Shown here: piece by piece, positions 48,501 through 60,891 of the stretch
Position numbering within the stretch: position 1 is the stretch's first letter
Layout: each line of letters opens with the position of its first letter
DNA from: Phalacrocorax aristotelis
Taxonomy: Eukaryota; Chordata; Aves; Suliformes; Phalacrocoracidae
Reading direction: 5' to 3'
Length of the DNA stretch: 64,000 nucleotides
NCBI RefSeq assembly: GCF_949628215.1
Contig: NC_134282.1
Location: 13,762,223 to 13,826,222 of the forward strand
Program-made: the position numbers and the translations under genes
Notes under the pieces: model-generated
The model's database searches: none
What the model saw: only the letters and a program-made list of their open reading frames with translations
Told to the model about the DNA's origin: nothing

Positions 48501-51500
48501 GCAATATTGGCTGCTCTGCACGTACGGGTTTTGCTGGCAATGACCCCACAATTTACAGTGACACAAAACACACTTGTAAATGACAGGATTTTCACAATAC
48601 TTCGAACTTGCTGGGAGAGTTTGGGTTTTAAAAGGATAACACTAGTCACCCACACCCAATTATTCACATTTTTGGAATCTTATCCATAATCAATAAGTTT
48701 TCTGCCTTTTTGCATTTATACTTGTTGTATCCAAACTAGTAACAATTTTGCAAGCAGATAAGCAAATAATGAAATGTTCCAATAGGCAAAAACTACATTT
48801 TTATAAAACATGACAAGTCTAATATCAGACCACCACCAGTGTGTCAGATATGACGTACATGTAGTAAAAGGCAGTTTAAATCCAAACATTTTTAAAAGTA
48901 GATAAATTACTATTATTAATATTTCTTTGATGTGGAACTGGGGCAAATGGATTCCAACGTGCTAACAGCTGACAGGCATCTGACATCTCCCGAGTCCCAG
49001 TGTATCTCTCTTTTTGGTTCGGTAATTAGGCCTTCACTAAGATGATAAAAAATGTATTCATGAAACCAGAAGAGGCAGCTAACACATTATCTATGTATTA
49101 AAGATTTGTAACTGTGGTAACAGGACTGTTAGCTTATTTCATTTCACATAACAATGTCAAGTCAGTCATCAAGCCTGCAGTCTAACAAATGAGGTTTAGG
49201 TCTCCTTTGAGAGGGAAACTGGGTGAAAATGGTTTTAGTCTTGTAATATCTTTGCGAATTCAGCAGATCCCGTTAATCCAGATAGCAGGATTGTACAGTT
49301 AAGAGTTCCAAACCCCATAAAGCAGCAGTCCTTATATTTTTACAAATACTGACAAACAACATCTCCTCAGGCTTTCACTAACAATCGTGATAATAATTTA
49401 AACAGGAAAAGCAATTCCCACAGCGAACTGTCAGCCATCATCGTCTTTCCTCAAGATGTTTGAACACCAGGGGGAAACAACTAAATAACAATAGAAATAA
49501 TACAATATATTTGGTTTTTTTTCTAAATGTTTTTGTGCCAAACCAGTTTCTTTCTTAGACTGAGAAGAAGGCTAAATAAAGTTTTACTGCTGCCAGTCAT
49601 ACATGTTTTTGAATGTCAGCACTGCAGATGAACCAGCATAAGCCGCTTTAGAGTTGGAAACTGGGATATAGAGAGAAAAAGAACAACTCAACATAAAGAA
49701 ATAGGCCATTACAGTTTACAGCATTTAGGATTAACTGTGATACCAAGAGTTTAAAATGCAGCTTGTGTAAATCCTATTTTCTGCTAAAGGTATACTGATA
49801 CTGCAAATAGATACTGCAAATAGGCAACATTTTCCTAGGCTTTTTTTTTCCTAAAAAACATAATTAATACCAGCTTAATTAATACACCAGGAAAACCAAC
49901 TCAGGCCATTTCCACATGCCCTGTCCTGTAGACGTGCAGTTTCGTGTGTCGAAGTTGGCACTCTGGATTTCCAGGCTGCTTAGAGTTATATGTGTTTGAG
50001 GTTTTTATTTGTTTGCTTGGGGTCTTTTTTAAGCTTTTTGCAAAGCCAAGTTTTCTTTTAAGCAGTGTCACAATCAACATTCGATCATACAGCAGGAACG
50101 AAGCGTTAGTAGTCGTCAAACACTCCCCGCCCTCCATTACACTTCCTGGACAAGCGAGGAATGTGCGTGGGTGGGATGCACTGGCTGAATTCCTCTAGGG
50201 CTGACGCTGCTGCACTGCTACAAAACCGGAATCACACAAAGTGGTTATGTTAGGACACCTGAAGCCCTGAATTAAAATCTCCCCTTTTAAAAGGTACATA
50301 AAATAAAAAAGCTGGTAAGCAGCAGCCTATTGCCCTGGTAAACAGGGTATCTCTGGCTCAGGGGGAGGAGTCCCCTCCACTCCCTTTGCCTGTCCTCCAG
50401 AGCCCCTGTTCCTCAGCCCCACCTCTCTCCTAGCACAGCAAAGAATATCTGACAGCACCCAGGCCCACATCGGCTTTCGTTTACAATATTTTAGTCTTTT
50501 GGATACCAGCATTTGTTTCAAATTCACAATTATGAAAAAAATAATGCCCTTTACTATTCTTGATTAGGCACCCTAGGCTTGTCAGGGAGCTGCAGATAAA
50601 CAGATAAAGGAAAAACTGCAAATGGACTTGTTTCTGATTTTGCTGTGATATACACTGGTACTCACTTCTCTTCTTTTATAAACCTGAGGACAAATAGCAC
50701 AATACCTAAACACACAACCAGACTAAGAACAGAATGTTATTAAAACAATAAAGTCCAAGTTAATGCATTTTGTAACAGACTCACCTGATAAAAACATACT
50801 AGGGACATAGAGGATTTCATTAATTAAGAAGATAATTAAGTTTTAAAAGTAGAAGTGCCACTATATCTGCAAGAGTTTATGAGGTGAATTTACAGGTCAA
50901 TTAAGAATGAGAATCAAGGGAAGTCAACACCAGCCACTGCTTCTCACACAGGGAGCTGGGGAATTTGCAGAGGTCTGTAGGCTGGGAGGGGGAAAACGTA
51001 GGAAAAGGAAAACGGAGAAGATTTACATCAGACATAAACCGTATTCACTATTAAGAGCTAGCCACTAATGTCAGGTGCAGTAAACCCTTATCTCATACAG
51101 GTTCAGATTACCTTGCATAATTACACATGAAGAAATTGCTCATCAAAGCAGTGACCTCACGCTCAGGCCAGGACCATTCATTAGAAATCCTGAGCACAGC
51201 TTTCAGGAGATTCACATTTAGTCCTATTATTTCTTAAATCAAGTTTGTCAGATTTGTTACTCACAGCCTAGGAGATATTTCTCTCTGGCTGTCATATCAT
51301 GTGGTATTATAAATTATATTTGCCACCCAACCCTTGATTTAATTTTTTAATGTAGTTAAGCTGCTGGTTGCTACTGATCAAGGAGATGCCCCCTCCTCCC
51401 CTCTTAACCACATCTCACTGCCGGCGAGGTGAAAGCAGGTTACAGCCAATGTGCCTGCACAAGGAGAGGTCCTGGTGGGAACTCCTGCCCAAAGACTGCA

Positions 51501-54500
51501 GTTTCTCTTCCAGCTGCGGCAGGTTTGAGGTACACTGCCAGAGGTGACTGCACCAGCTGGAGGCACAGCTGGAGCCAGCCCTGCCGAGACACACGCTGCT
51601 CCTCCTGCATTGCTCTGGGAGGAAGCCTAGTGCCCCCCAGCCCCCTGACCCTGGGAAACGGCCATTCTCTCCTGCTGGAGATGGGAGGTCCAACCCCCTA
51701 GGCTTGCAGCTTCTGCAAGTTGGAAGGAATGAGTTGGCCTACAACTCTACGCAGGTAGGCTCTGCAGGTTTCTCGAATCAATAAGGTCCTTAGGCAGGTC
51801 TCCAAAATTGAGGTAAAAGCCTTTTTCATACTGGTATTTACAATTATTCTATATGGTTTTCTTTCAATGATCTTTCCCAGAATTTCAAAGCATGTGATTT
51901 CTGCCTAAGTGGATCTATATTAGCATTGATCGGTATTTTCTGTGGCTTTAGAACTAGAACATGCTTCATACTGTTTACTAGTTATTTTCTCTGAGTTAAT
52001 AATATAAAATACTCGCTGGTAGAGCTGCGTACAATTACTTGAGATGCATCTGACAAAAGACCTTAATGACCTAATGCAAAGGCTAACCTTTATTTCACTG
52101 AGCTTTGAATGAAGCTCTGTGGTTTTTCATGCTTCACTGTAGTGTTGGAACTCTAAACCCTTCTACACCAACCCAGACTGCAGGTTAAGATGATGTTGCT
52201 TTATAAACAGGCTGAACAAGGCTATTTACAAAATTTAATTACTGGGACAGCATGGCAGAAGAGAGGAGTCTCTTTTGTACAAGTTTGGGGTTCTTTTTTT
52301 TTCATCTGCTGTGATATATCTCCTTTGGGAAAGGCTTCTGTTTCAGATTTTTACAGTTAAGTGATTTAGAGTAAAAAGTTCACCAAGAAAGCTAACGCAT
52401 GTTTGTAGTAATAAATATATATGGTGCCAAGCACATCAGTGTTGCATGATGCATTTTGCATCTCTGCAGATTTTCTGAAAACGCTTTTCCTTCTTAATCA
52501 TCTTTTATCAGTGATATTCCTGAAGTAGAAGATAAGAGAGCATTATAGCTTGAAGGGATCAGCTGTGCATTAGATACCCATGACTTCACCAAGCAGATGT
52601 TTTATTTTGTAATGAAGATCCATCATACTTTTTCCACTGAGCACATATTTGTAAAAACCGTATTAGATTTCACGGCTAGTTGAAAGCATTCATTTACTTT
52701 TGAGAGAAATATTGTGTTCTCCTTGTATCCCTCTCTGCCCCCTGCTCGTTTTGTTCCCATGGTATCCTCACTCTTTCCTTCAGCTCAGGTTACCCTGTGG
52801 TTTTGCAGGGAGTCATCTGAGCCAGACTCTACCCAAGTTCCACAATCATTCAACCTTTCCCTGACATCCAGGGCCAATAACCTTACCCAGGGTGGTGACA
52901 GTACAACTAAAACGCCATTTTCCCTGTAAGATGTCAAACCCAGTACCGGCAAGAGAGGACTGAACAAAAGACTGGAAGAATTGAGACAAATAATTTTATG
53001 AGACTGCTTATACAAACAGGTTAGTCTGAAGTCAGGTCACAGATATGCTTTTTTCTACCCCCTCCCAAGTCATATATCTCTCTCTGATAACTGTCTCCGA
53101 GTTGGTGTGCATATGGAAATCACATGCATTGGAGGAGATGAGTTTTCTGTTGAAAAACCAAAAATCAAGACAAAAACAACTAGTCCCACTAGTTCTAACC
53201 ACTGCAGCTAAAAGCAAACACTTCTGGCTTACAGAAGTTTTTGTGGGTCGCATACCTGCACTTTGTTTAGGTGTCACACGTTCAGTGTCAACATATCAAT
53301 CAGTGTTTCTCGGGGGGGGGGGGGGGTGCGGGAAGCCTTTCCCAAAAGACACACCCGATCTGTTTACAGAGGAAGTTCTCTCTACAGTCCTCCCAAGCCC
53401 TAGCTTTTGTGTCTTGTGTCCTGATTGCCCTGAACCTTTCACATTATTTCCTCATGCACTGCTTGCAGTTATTCAGCAAAGCAGGAAGAAAATGCACCCG
53501 TTCAAGCTTTCCTCAGTGGCAAGCACAATACCACTTCACATTGCACATGTTTTTCACAATGTGAGTACTGGTCTGGTAGCACAATGATGAATACCATAGG
53601 AGTGTCCAGGTGGATTAAGGACATCAATAATGACACATCTTGCAGATCATCAAAAGAAAAAGAAAATATCTTTCATTTTTTATCAGGCTCCATTAGGAAA
53701 AGAAAGGAATCAAACTGTGGGACTGTATTGACTTTGCTGGGACAATAATCACAGCACTTTTGTCAAGAAGGATGAAACACATTGTACACCACTAATTCTT
53801 GTCACGGTTTCATTTTTGTGGGAGTTTGTATTAGATGACACCATTTTATGTCAGGCCCTTGACAGTCTGCAGCAATAAAGGCAGAGATAAAACTGTTCCT
53901 GACAGAGAACCATGTCATTCATTTAGTCACTAAATTGTTAATTTAAGTAATAACCTGCTTCTCCTGGCTTTCACTAAACTTCTTGGTTTCATCTGAGCTG
54001 TTGCATTTTCAGAGCATTGGTGTGATGCTGCTGTCATATGGTAGGCTCAGTTAAGTGAAAATATTTCAGAACCAATAATTTATCGAATCAAAACTGTTCC
54101 AAACTTTAAGGATTTTAAAATGCACATCTAGTTCTTGATTTAAATACTAACATTTTTTAAATTCCCTTGAATCACAAACAGTAAGGACTTTTCTAACCCT
54201 AGCCTTATTCTCAAGGGAAACTTATGGTTCCAGGTGCGGTGTTGCTGCTCAGGTGCTGGTCAACACTGAAGGAAAGAGAAAGCATTTCTTGTGGCTCTTA
54301 CTCAGTTCCCAGGTGCTCCGAGCCTTAATCTACAACTATATGAAACTAGAGCTAGAAGAGAAGCTAAAATAAATAATCATCTTTTTCACTCCTATCCTAT
54401 ACACTCAGCAAACTATCCTATATAATAGCCAAAATATCTCCCCTGGATTTCCAAAGCCAATAGGATTTTTCTTTTTAAATAAAACAGTATTTTGACATTT

Positions 54501-57500
54501 TGGGTTCTCCACAAAACCCAGAAGTAATTTAAACAAATGCTAAAACTTCCATTGGAATTCTAGGAAAGTGTGAAACAGACAAGATATTTCTAGTAGTGGT
54601 CCTTATTTTGATTCCAGACTGCATTTCTTATTTCAGTGCTGGCTGGTATATAGGAGCATTATTATTAAAGACAGCTGCCCAAAACGATTTCTGATGGCAA
54701 AATGTAATTATTCACAGGTCTAGAAATAACACATGGATAGCATAATAATAGCCATTAGCCTTGTCCAAAAATTCCCCAAGTTTCTGCAAGTAATCCATAA
54801 ACTACTAAGAAAAGACTTGCAAAGAAATACTGGATCTTGACACATGCACTGTGACATTTTCTTCCTCTAAATGTGCTCATCTGAAACAACAAAAAAAAGC
54901 GCATCCAGGGTCATTTTTAGATAGAAACAAGTATTTCTAGAGGCAGCAGTGGCTGCCAACAGTAGCTTGTGGGGTTTTCTTGTTGTATGTTGGGGGTTTT
55001 TAAATACAAAAAAATCAGTAATGTAAATAGAGCACTTACGTGATGTTGTTGGCACAGAACAAAAAAGTCCCTCAAATTAATATCTCAAAGTGGAAAAGCA
55101 CATCAAGCTAACGAGTCCTGTTGAAATGACTTACAGGAAGAATTTTCCCTCAATGCTCACCCAGCTGCCAGGATAAAACCATTATGAGACATACCATGAT
55201 TGGCCTATAGAAACCTAAAGACGGAAAATGTGTGGGGTGTGCTTCCCTGTTTTCTAGCCGTGTGTACCCAAAGTGCAACTTTCCCTGTAATCGATGGAGG
55301 AGAGGATGCCCCGGCCCTGGGACGGCTGTGAGGCGCTGCGGCTCTCGCAGTGCCACCCTGTGGCTCCTGGTTCTCTCCTGCGTTTTTCCATAATACTATT
55401 TTATTTTGTTCCACGCTAAACCTAATCTAGCAACCTTTACTGGAAAGTACTCCAACTTTAGATAAACAACAAGCAGAGTCAATGGGGTCACTCGAGTAAC
55501 TGGGGACTTTTCTCCCAATTAGGATTTTATGTGAGAACTCAGGAATTCTCATCAACATTTTTTTGTTACATAATTATTTGAGGATTAAACCTGGGAGGTG
55601 CTGGCTTCTTTAGAAATAAGAGCACACAAAGTGCTCACTTATCTCTTAAGCATTTGAGCAGTCTCCATGCTTATCTGCTTGCCAATATCCAGATTTTAAA
55701 AGCTATTCTGTGCCAGAGCCCGTGAAATAAGTAGTGCTTAGAAATGAACCCGCAGCCTGTGAAAGCACTGAATTTGGGTCTATACAAGGTTTCCTAACTC
55801 ATTTATTCCACATGAATGAGGATATTAAATGGAGGAGATAGATTTAATCCGTGCAATACATTAAAATAAATTTATTTCAAAACCAAGACTGACAAACCAG
55901 CCGTGTAAGTACCAGCGCTGCATGGCTTTACAGCTGACCCCAGGACTCCATACTGGAAACAGTCCATCAGCATGAACTTTTACTGTGTGCCTTTCCAACA
56001 ATCAGTGAGACCTGAGATTCATTGGATTGAATAGTCCTGTGTACATTAATACAGAAGATTTAATATGAAATCTGTAGCTTTCAAGTAGTTCTGCTGGGTA
56101 TCAAGGCAGATGAGGTCAGGACTCTGATTCCTGCACCAATGCTACAATTAACTATGTTTATACTCTTTGCCAGAAGAAAATGAAAGTGAGAACAGGGGTG
56201 AGAAGTCTCTGTATTGTTTTTGCAAAGAGAGACTGGAGAATAAGAGATCGAGATGAATTTTCAATGGCAATCTAGGAGATATACAACAATGTGAGGTCAC
56301 CTGCAGGTCTCCTTTTCACTGTGGCAGGAATTCACTGTCATTTGGGATAAAGGAGTGAACACACTTTGGGGGCAAGTCACTGCTCACACATCAGTTTCTG
56401 CCATCTGACCTTTCTTTTGTGAAAGGTTAGTGGGCTTTTGTAAACGTAATACTAACAAGTACAGAAAGAAAGCAGAAAGTTTTATCTGTCCTGGGCTGTA
56501 TCACTCCAAGAAGCAGGTACTAGTCTCTTCAAAATTGTTTTGTTGACTTCATTTCAGAGGAGTGTAGTAACAAAATGCTGACAAATCATGAACAAGCTGT
56601 TCTCCCATAGCAGGTGCTAAAAGAGTACTTCAGTAATGATTTGGCATTAAGGAAGCTATTCCTAAGAGGGATTGAGTTTAGAAAAAGACCTAGGATTCCA
56701 GAAAAAAAAAAAAAAACAAACAAATCTCCTTTCACTGGATATGGGGTAATTTTCCCTAAGGGACAGATGTATTTTATGTCCCCTAAGGAAGCCAATTTTT
56801 AGGGAAGAAAAAAGCACATTTAAAAACCTAAACTTGATCTTTGCATTAAACCAGTATGGATCATTCTACGTAGAACATGCCATTCTAATTGAAAAGAAAT
56901 CAATACAACTTACAAGAGAGTCAGGAGGAGGAAATTGCATATATTTCTTTTCCAAACAGGTACCATTTAGACAAATCCATTAGAAAAATGTATATTTTGG
57001 ATCATTTCTAGGTTTGTCTAATCCTAAAACAAATAACCCAATTGAAACAAAAAGAGATTTTTTTCAATACACACATCAAAGTCTACAAAGATAAGTACTT
57101 TTGCATCCACCAAATTATTAGAAGTCCAAAAGATCTCAGGACTTACAGAGATGCTGTGTTGCCACTCTCTTTCTTATAAAAAGTAGTCAACCTTCCTATG
57201 GACAAACCATCTCCTTCCCAGGTAGTGGTGTCATCTGGGTTTGTGGCACTACAGGGGGTTTCCATTCCTCTGCCCCAGGACAGCACATAGTGGTAGACCA
57301 TGATGACTTGACATGGGGCAAAGTTATTTTACCCATAGAAAGCTTCCACATTTCTAGGGACCCCACTGCAAAGTGATCTCCTTTAGACACAGCACTTTCT
57401 GTTTCTGCAGAAGGTGGGGAATGTTCTGGGGCTGGGGCTTCTCCTCTGTCACACCTGGAGAGATGCTCCAAGTGCAAAAAATAGGTCTTGGGCTGACCAG

Positions 57501-60500
57501 AAGAGCTCACTTTGTGGTAAACTGGATTCTGCCCATGCATCTACCAGATCTCATAAAATACCAGTCACCAATAATTCAGCTGTAAGTTGCAGGCAATAAA
57601 GATAACCCAGCATCCTGTGACAAAGATTTAATACCAGACAAAGAAAATAAAATCCTCCAGTTAAGGGTAGAAATCAATTAGAGTTTAAAGGGGTGTTGAT
57701 CTTTAATCAGTGTCCTGGGTACAGCTTGTGATCTGTGGAAAGCTAAATATTGTAATAATGAACTGTTGCTGCCATCTATTGAACATGAGAATTATGCATT
57801 ACACAGCTTTACAATTTGGCTAGTGATCAAGTGTGGAACTATTTGCTTGGCTGGATAAAGTAAAATTTCTGTTTCAATTTCTAGAAGATATTCAGGACAT
57901 GAATGTGCTTTAGAGAATATCTGTCCCCCTTTGGGGAACACTGAATTCTGCTTTGAAGAGCCACTCCTAGCCCATGGGGGGATTATGAAAGGTGAGATTT
58001 GTAAAGAGCATATGTAGCTCCCATAATGTGAAACACATTGCTATTAATAAGAAAGAGTTACTAGTTAGAGCTGCAGGTTTTTAAAATCTTAGCACATGTT
58101 AGCTTTTCTGTAGTAATATCGCGCAGAACTCCATCATTGCTGGGGATAAATACCTGCCCTTGTATGGCAGCTGTGGTTTAGATGAAGGAACATCCAGCTG
58201 AAAAAGTGCTGTCATTGGCACTGAATTTCTACCAGGATATGTTGAAGGGTAGGACCAAGGTCAAGCAGGCTGCTGAGGAAGTTGTAGCCAGCAAGAGCTA
58301 ATCCAGCCCCAGTGCTTTGTTTAATCCAGGGACTGAACCTGTTCCTTCCTGTAAGTCCCAGAACCTGCTGCTGGATATCAACAGAGGCATTCAAAGATAC
58401 TCATACATGTATGCAAGAATTACAATTTAAAAAAAAAAAACCAAAACAAAAGTCACACTAAACAGCAGCAAAGTCACTAAGTGCAAGAAATACAGTACTA
58501 TTATCTCATTGCAATATATAAAAAAATATGCATTTATTGCTTACCTACAAGATATATATGTGGATACTCGCAGCCAAATTCAGCCCTGCAGGTAAATAAA
58601 ACCCTGTTTTGTATTGACTTCAGTGATGGTTGGACACATTTGCTTCAAAAGTGTATTTGGCTTGTTAAGGGTCATAAGAAGGCTGGAAACTGCAGAGGAA
58701 GAGTGGCAGATAGCAGGGGAGCCTGCTGATCTCACCGGGCACTGCTTTCAGCCAGGCATTCAGGCACACACCACTCAACAGTGCAAGAAGAGACCCAATA
58801 CTGTTGGCTACAATAACAGTCACTTCTGTGTAAGATGGCAAAGGGATTTGAAAAGATAAATTGATATAAAAATATGGCGCTCTCTCGATCTGCATTAGAG
58901 TAAGTCAGGAGTGAAAGGACGGAATTTCATAGAATGACACCAACGTGAAACTAGCGAGAAAAGCAAATTGACATCAGTCATTCGTATTCTGCAAAACTAT
59001 AAATTTCCACACGAGGGAGCTTCTTGCCCACGAAGCTGACAGTTGCTGCACAGGGTGCTTTCTCCTGGGAAGGGTGGCAGCAACGGTCTCCTTTGAGTTC
59101 ATAACTCCAGCGGCTTGCAGCCTGATTGCACTGACTGCTAAGAGTCACAGCAAGAGCCACTAATGAAATGGTTAACAGATGATGATTGTCAGAGCTTGTT
59201 AACCACAATTATTTTGAAGACATATGTAAATCTGTATAAATACCTAAGTGTGGTGTATAATCTAAAACATACTGTTTAAATCTATAAGCATTCCTGAGTT
59301 AATTTCACTATGAGAACATTAGTTGCAACTTCCTGACTTCACTGTGTTTGAATTCATATCCATGAACATTAATTTAAAATTAGTCTAAATATTTGTTGAG
59401 AATTAATCACCTGATAAATTTAGCTCTTTTTCATTTTTATGAATTATTCATTATCTCCTCTCCTTTCCGTTGATGTGTTGGTTATTTGCAAGAATTGAAT
59501 TACTAGTTCATGCTAAAAAAATCCAGCATTCACAGTGATCTGAGGTATGTTCCCCTCAGAAACTTGACTGGTGACTATGATAGCATTTGTTTTCACCATC
59601 AATATTGTACAGCAATGGTTTGCTTCTTGAGGACTCATTGGAGATTTTAAGACAGGCATAAGCAAGTTCCTCAAGCAAATACTTTGCAACAAAAATTTTT
59701 CTGTTTATGTGTTGCATATATGTAATGGATGTTCCTACAAAGGAAGCCTGTATAGTAAAAAGCCTGTTGGTGGGAATATCTGGGAACAGTATGATCAGGT
59801 GTGACTGCAGGAATGAACAGCTATGTAAAACTGCTATCCGAAATAGAAAAAGCTCCTATTGAACAGGCCTATCATAGAAAATACCTGAGCTTGCCAAAGG
59901 AAAAGAATAATTCTGTTTCTAGGGCGGCCTCAGGCAAAGCTGAATGAAAAATTACCAGGCACAAGATATTATTAAGAGGAACAAACCTTTTGAGGAAAGT
60001 CTTGAGTAGGTGGGAACAAGAAGCCTTAACACTAGACAGTTCAAATGTCAAGCGATTTGTGTGTCTCTAGCACACAGAAGACCACCTCTGAAACCTTATG
60101 GCCTACATTCAATAAAAGCAGTGGAAGACCAGATTTTCTGACTAGAGCTTACATTCCCAAGCCTACCGCTGGAAGCCTAATTTCTGCCTGCCAATCATTA
60201 AATCTTTTCAATAAAATTAATTTACTAGCAAACATCACTTCCCTTCTCTCAACTCACTGAAATGGATAGCATCTTGGACTTCCCATTGGGTGATGTCTTT
60301 ATATTTGTTACTTTCAATCTCAGTTAGTTACTATTAATTAAATAACAAATCAGAAAATTACTTCTAAAATTATGAAAAAGTAAAACCCCCAGAACACACC
60401 CTCATGTGGTTAGTAACTGGTACCAGCACTTGCAAAACATGAAAGGCTTCTCTAAACATAGATTTTCATCAGTGATGCTGCAAGTCTTCATCTAATCTTT

Positions 60501-60790
60501 TGTGATTTCCCATGCAGGAACATCAAAAGAGAAACAAGAGAATAGCACTGTTCCAGAGCAACAGTGCTCTGTGTGAAAATATGTGTTTAGCTACAATACA
60601 CACAAAATGTGAGTGGGAAATTATTTACATGAGACATATTTTAATAAACATCTTCATTAACTCCCTTTTCCTATATGGAACAAGGATTTGTGCAGTTTGA
60701 AATCATGTCCAAAGCTCAAGGGATTTCTGGAAGAAAATGAAAAAGAATTAGAAAGTATCTAACATGTAAGTCTTCAAAGCAAGGAGATCA
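42530..60790. other. Intergenic region between tandem scramblase genes
   Basis: About 18 kb of mostly AT-rich sequence without a recognised exon, RNA gene or intact mobile element. It contains a few small duplications (AGAAGTTTCCACT at about 42826, TTTGTTGGTGGA near 43710, ATACTGCAAATAG near 49800), a pentamer run of TAGAA (about 46046-46061) and a G15 tract at 53312-53326. GC-rich patches near 51.4-51.7 kb and 55.3 kb have no coding resemblance. Confidence 0.5.
53312..53326 (+). repeat. G15 homopolymer
   Basis: Fifteen consecutive G followed by TGCGGG. Prone to length error in sequencing; possible quadruplex former. Confidence 0.85.
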
Positions 60791-60791
60791 A

Positions 60792-60797
60792 TTTATT
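60792..60797 (-). terminator. Candidate poly-A signal, scramblase gene 2
   Basis: AATAAA on the minus strand about 55 bases after the stop codon of the second scramblase gene. The implied 3' UTR is very short, so a more distal signal may also be used. Confidence 0.35.
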
Positions 60798-60852
60798 TTC
60801 ATTTATACTTACTGAAACACATTCTGCATATTTTATTGTTTCTGTCATCTTT

Positions 60853-60891
60853 TTATAATCCATCCAAAGAATTTTCAAAGAACATTAAGTC
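60853..60891 (-). CDS. Scramblase 2 terminal coding exon
   Basis: A GTTTATTTGTAG acceptor is followed by DLMFFENSLDGL and TAA at 60855-60853. This is shorter than the first gene's 19-residue end. Confidence 0.83.
   Translation of the reverse strand, partial: DLMFFENSLDGL

Noticed and set aside
51378-51701. Overlapping frames of 60-92 codons in a GC-rich patch
   Set aside because: Frames on both strands of a GC-rich patch are expected by chance, and none resembles a known family.
53045-53587. 180-codon plus-strand frame spanning a G15 run
   Set aside because: The Gly run is the homopolymer; there is no domain, and a one-base change in the tract would break it.
58978-59208. 76-codon minus-strand frame with a hydrophobic stretch and RWSYE, faintly recalling a secreted carbonic anhydrase start
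   Set aside because: There is no ATG start, no zinc-binding histidines, no neighbouring exon and no convincing family match; chance is more likely.
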